Below are positions 14,793 through 16,236 of a stretch of DNA of 16,236 bases, one piece after another; positions within the stretch are counted from its first letter, which is position 1; each line of letters starts with the position of its first letter. The notes beneath the pieces are model-generated. The model was not told the origin of the DNA, ran no database searches, and was given only the letters and a program-made list of their open reading frames with translations. The position numbers and the translations under genes are program-made. This stretch comes from JAJTHY01 sp964458795 (GTDB taxonomy: Bacteria > Pseudomonadota > Alphaproteobacteria > Rickettsiales > Midichloriaceae): NCBI GenBank assembly GCA_964458795.1, contig CAYWJW010000035.1:1-16236 (forward strand), given 5' to 3'.

Positions 14793-16236
14793 GTGACTGT
14801 AACAAATAACAACGTAGTAAATTTTAAAGATACTCTAGAGGACAAGTACTTCGCTTACGCGCTCTCTACCATTATGTCCCGCTCACTGCCAGATTTGAGA
14901 GATGGACTAAAGCCAGTACACCGAAGGCTTCTCCATGCAATGCATGAATTAAAGCTTGATCCCAAAAGTGGATATAAGAAATGCGCACGTATTGTGGGTG
15001 ATGTAATTGGTAAGTTTCATCCACATGGAGATGTAGCAGTATATGATGCTTTGGTGCGGATGGCACAAAGTTTTTCCATGCGCTATCCAATCATTGAAGG
15101 ACAGGGGAATTTCGGCTCGATTGATGGCGACTCTCAGGCCGCTATGCGATATACAGAGGCTAAGCTCACGAGTTATGCGATGCTACTGCTTGCTGACATT
15201 GAAAACAATACTGTAGACTTTCGCCCTAATTATGATGGCAGTGACGATGAGCCTGTTGTACTTCCATCTGCTGTTCCTAATATTTTAGCAAATGGCTCGG
15301 AAGGAATTGCTGTAGGTATGGCGACTTCTATACCTCCACATAATATCCTTGAATTGTTTGATGTACTCCTATTGCTTGCGGAAAATAAGGATGTTGAGTA
15401 CGCGGAAATCTTCAAAGTTTTCCATGGACCAGACTTCCCGACCGCAGGGCTCATGGTAGTCGATGATATAGCCATGAGTAAAGCATATGAAACCGGACGT
15501 GGTTCTTTCAGATTACGTGCTAAATGGCACAAGGAAGAATTGACCCGAGGTAAGTATCAAATAATTATCACTGAAATACCATATCAAGTTAATAAACGTA
15601 AGGTGATAGAGCAGTTAGCGGAGCTATACCAAGAAAAGAAGATACCATTCATTGAGAACTTCCAGGACCAGTCAGCTGAAGATATAAGAATAGCAATAAT
15701 GCCAAAAAATAGCGGCATAGACGCAGAAGCGATTATGGAAAGTGTATATAAACAAACTGAACTTGAATCTAGGATTGCACTTAATTTAAACGTCCTAAAT
15801 GGTAGTTCGGAACCCAGCGTGATGAACCTCAGGGATGTTATGTGTGGATTCTTAGATCATCGCAGAAATGTGCTAAAACGTAAAATGCAGCATAGACTAG
15901 CCGCTATTAATCACCGTCTCGAGATACTTAGCGGACTTATAATTGTCTATCTTAATTTGGATGAGGTTATCCGCATAATTCGCGAAGAAGACGAGCCAAA
16001 AGCTGTGATGGTAGCTAAGTGGAATCTGAGCGATGTACAAGTAGAGTCAATTTTAAACACCCGGCTCAGATCGCTTAGAAAACTAGAAGAGTATGAGATC
16101 AAACGCGAGTGTGATGAGCTCTCTCTCGAGAAGCAAAGCTTGGAAACAACTCTCCAATCCTCTAAGAACTTTGAAAAACACCTCAAAAAAGATCTTGAGA
16201 CGACTAGAAAATTACTGGCAAAAGATCCAAACTCTG
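14793..16236 (+). CDS. parC: DNA topoisomerase IV subunit A (partial, runs off the right edge)
   Basis: ParC cuts and rejoins DNA in topoisomerase IV, unlinking daughter chromosomes together with ParE. The 481 codons present cover the winged-helix and tower region into the coiled coil. Motifs: FAYALSTIMSRSLPDLRDGLKPVHRR split across residues 20-44, catalytic Tyr120 in AMRYTEAKLT, and DFRPNYDGSDDEPVVLP plus ILANGSEGIAVGMAT, which favour ParC over GyrA. An in-frame stop at 14787 and no upstream ATG leave GTG at 14793 as the start; the next ATG falls inside the conserved STIMSR stretch. No clear ribosome site precedes the GTG. At the quinolone-determining position the residue is Val81 rather than Ser; Asp85 is kept. 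The beta-pinwheel C-terminal domain is beyond the window. Confidence 0.95.
   Translation, partial: MTVTNNNVVNFKDTLEDKYFAYALSTIMSRSLPDLRDGLKPVHRRLLHAMHELKLDPKSGYKKCARIVGDVIGKFHPHGDVAVYDALVRMAQSFSMRYPIIEGQGNFGSIDGDSQAAMRYTEAKLTSYAMLLLADIENNTVDFRPNYDGSDDEPVVLPSAVPNILANGSEGIAVGMATSIPPHNILELFDVLLLLAENKDVEYAEIFKVFHGPDFPTAGLMVVDDIAMSKAYETGRGSFRLRAKWHKEELTRGKYQIIITEIPYQVNKRKVIEQLAELYQEKKIPFIENFQDQSAEDIRIAIMPKNSGIDAEAIMESVYKQTELESRIALNLNVLNGSSEPSVMNLRDVMCGFLDHRRNVLKRKMQHRLAAINHRLEILSGLIIVYLNLDEVIRIIREEDEPKAVMVAKWNLSDVQVESILNTRLRSLRKLEEYEIKRECDELSLEKQSLETTLQSSKNFEKHLKKDLETTRKLLAKDPNS

Overview
The window reads as chromosome of an AT-rich, host-associated alphaproteobacterium, most likely a member of Rickettsiales (a Midichloriaceae-like lineage is my best guess). 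The evidence is a fused ispDF gene, the small coiled-coil/TM protein typical of that order (DUF1640-like), ParC of alphaproteobacterial type, compact housekeeping operons, and large fast-evolving ankyrin-like proteins that resemble effectors. This placement is inference from gene content; no rRNA or tRNA gene is present to settle it.

Left part (1-5613, minus strand): two adjacent paralogous genes. The 577-aa protein holds one copy of a long alpha-helical, ankyrin-like module; its upstream neighbour (1110 aa) holds two copies in tandem. They share leader sequence. Each is followed, right at its stop codon, by a compact conserved intergenic element that looks like a promoter for the next gene.

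Middle (5614-8579, minus strand): an operon-like run prs - rplY - trmFO (phosphoribosyl pyrophosphate synthesis, ribosomal protein L25, folate-dependent tRNA U54 methylation). A Rickettsiales-style palindromic repeat lies between rplY and trmFO. The Prs is unusually divergent.

Plus-strand operon (8756-11472): ispDF - pgpA - cinA C-terminal domain - doxX, with gaps of 10, 0 and 10 bases. It covers isoprenoid precursor synthesis, phosphatidylglycerol synthesis, NMN deamidation and a small membrane protein. It converges on a minus-strand DUF1640-like gene with a consensus sigma70 promoter; next comes dus (tRNA dihydrouridine synthase), divergent from a pagL-like outer-membrane lipid A deacylase gene.

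Right part (13633-16236, plus strand): an unrecognised membrane/coiled-coil protein, a 335-base gap with a strong palindrome and a fourth copy of the conserved element, then parC with a GTG start, cut by the window end.

The most interesting signal is the four-copy element AAATATTTT - 6 nt - GGACTTCCATTG - 15 or 16 nt - TATACT. Spacing is fixed in all four copies, each lies in the sense direction downstream of a gene, and each could drive the next gene. I read it as a candidate promoter/operator of a regulon that includes the ankyrin-like effector candidates; a short mobile repeat is the main alternative.
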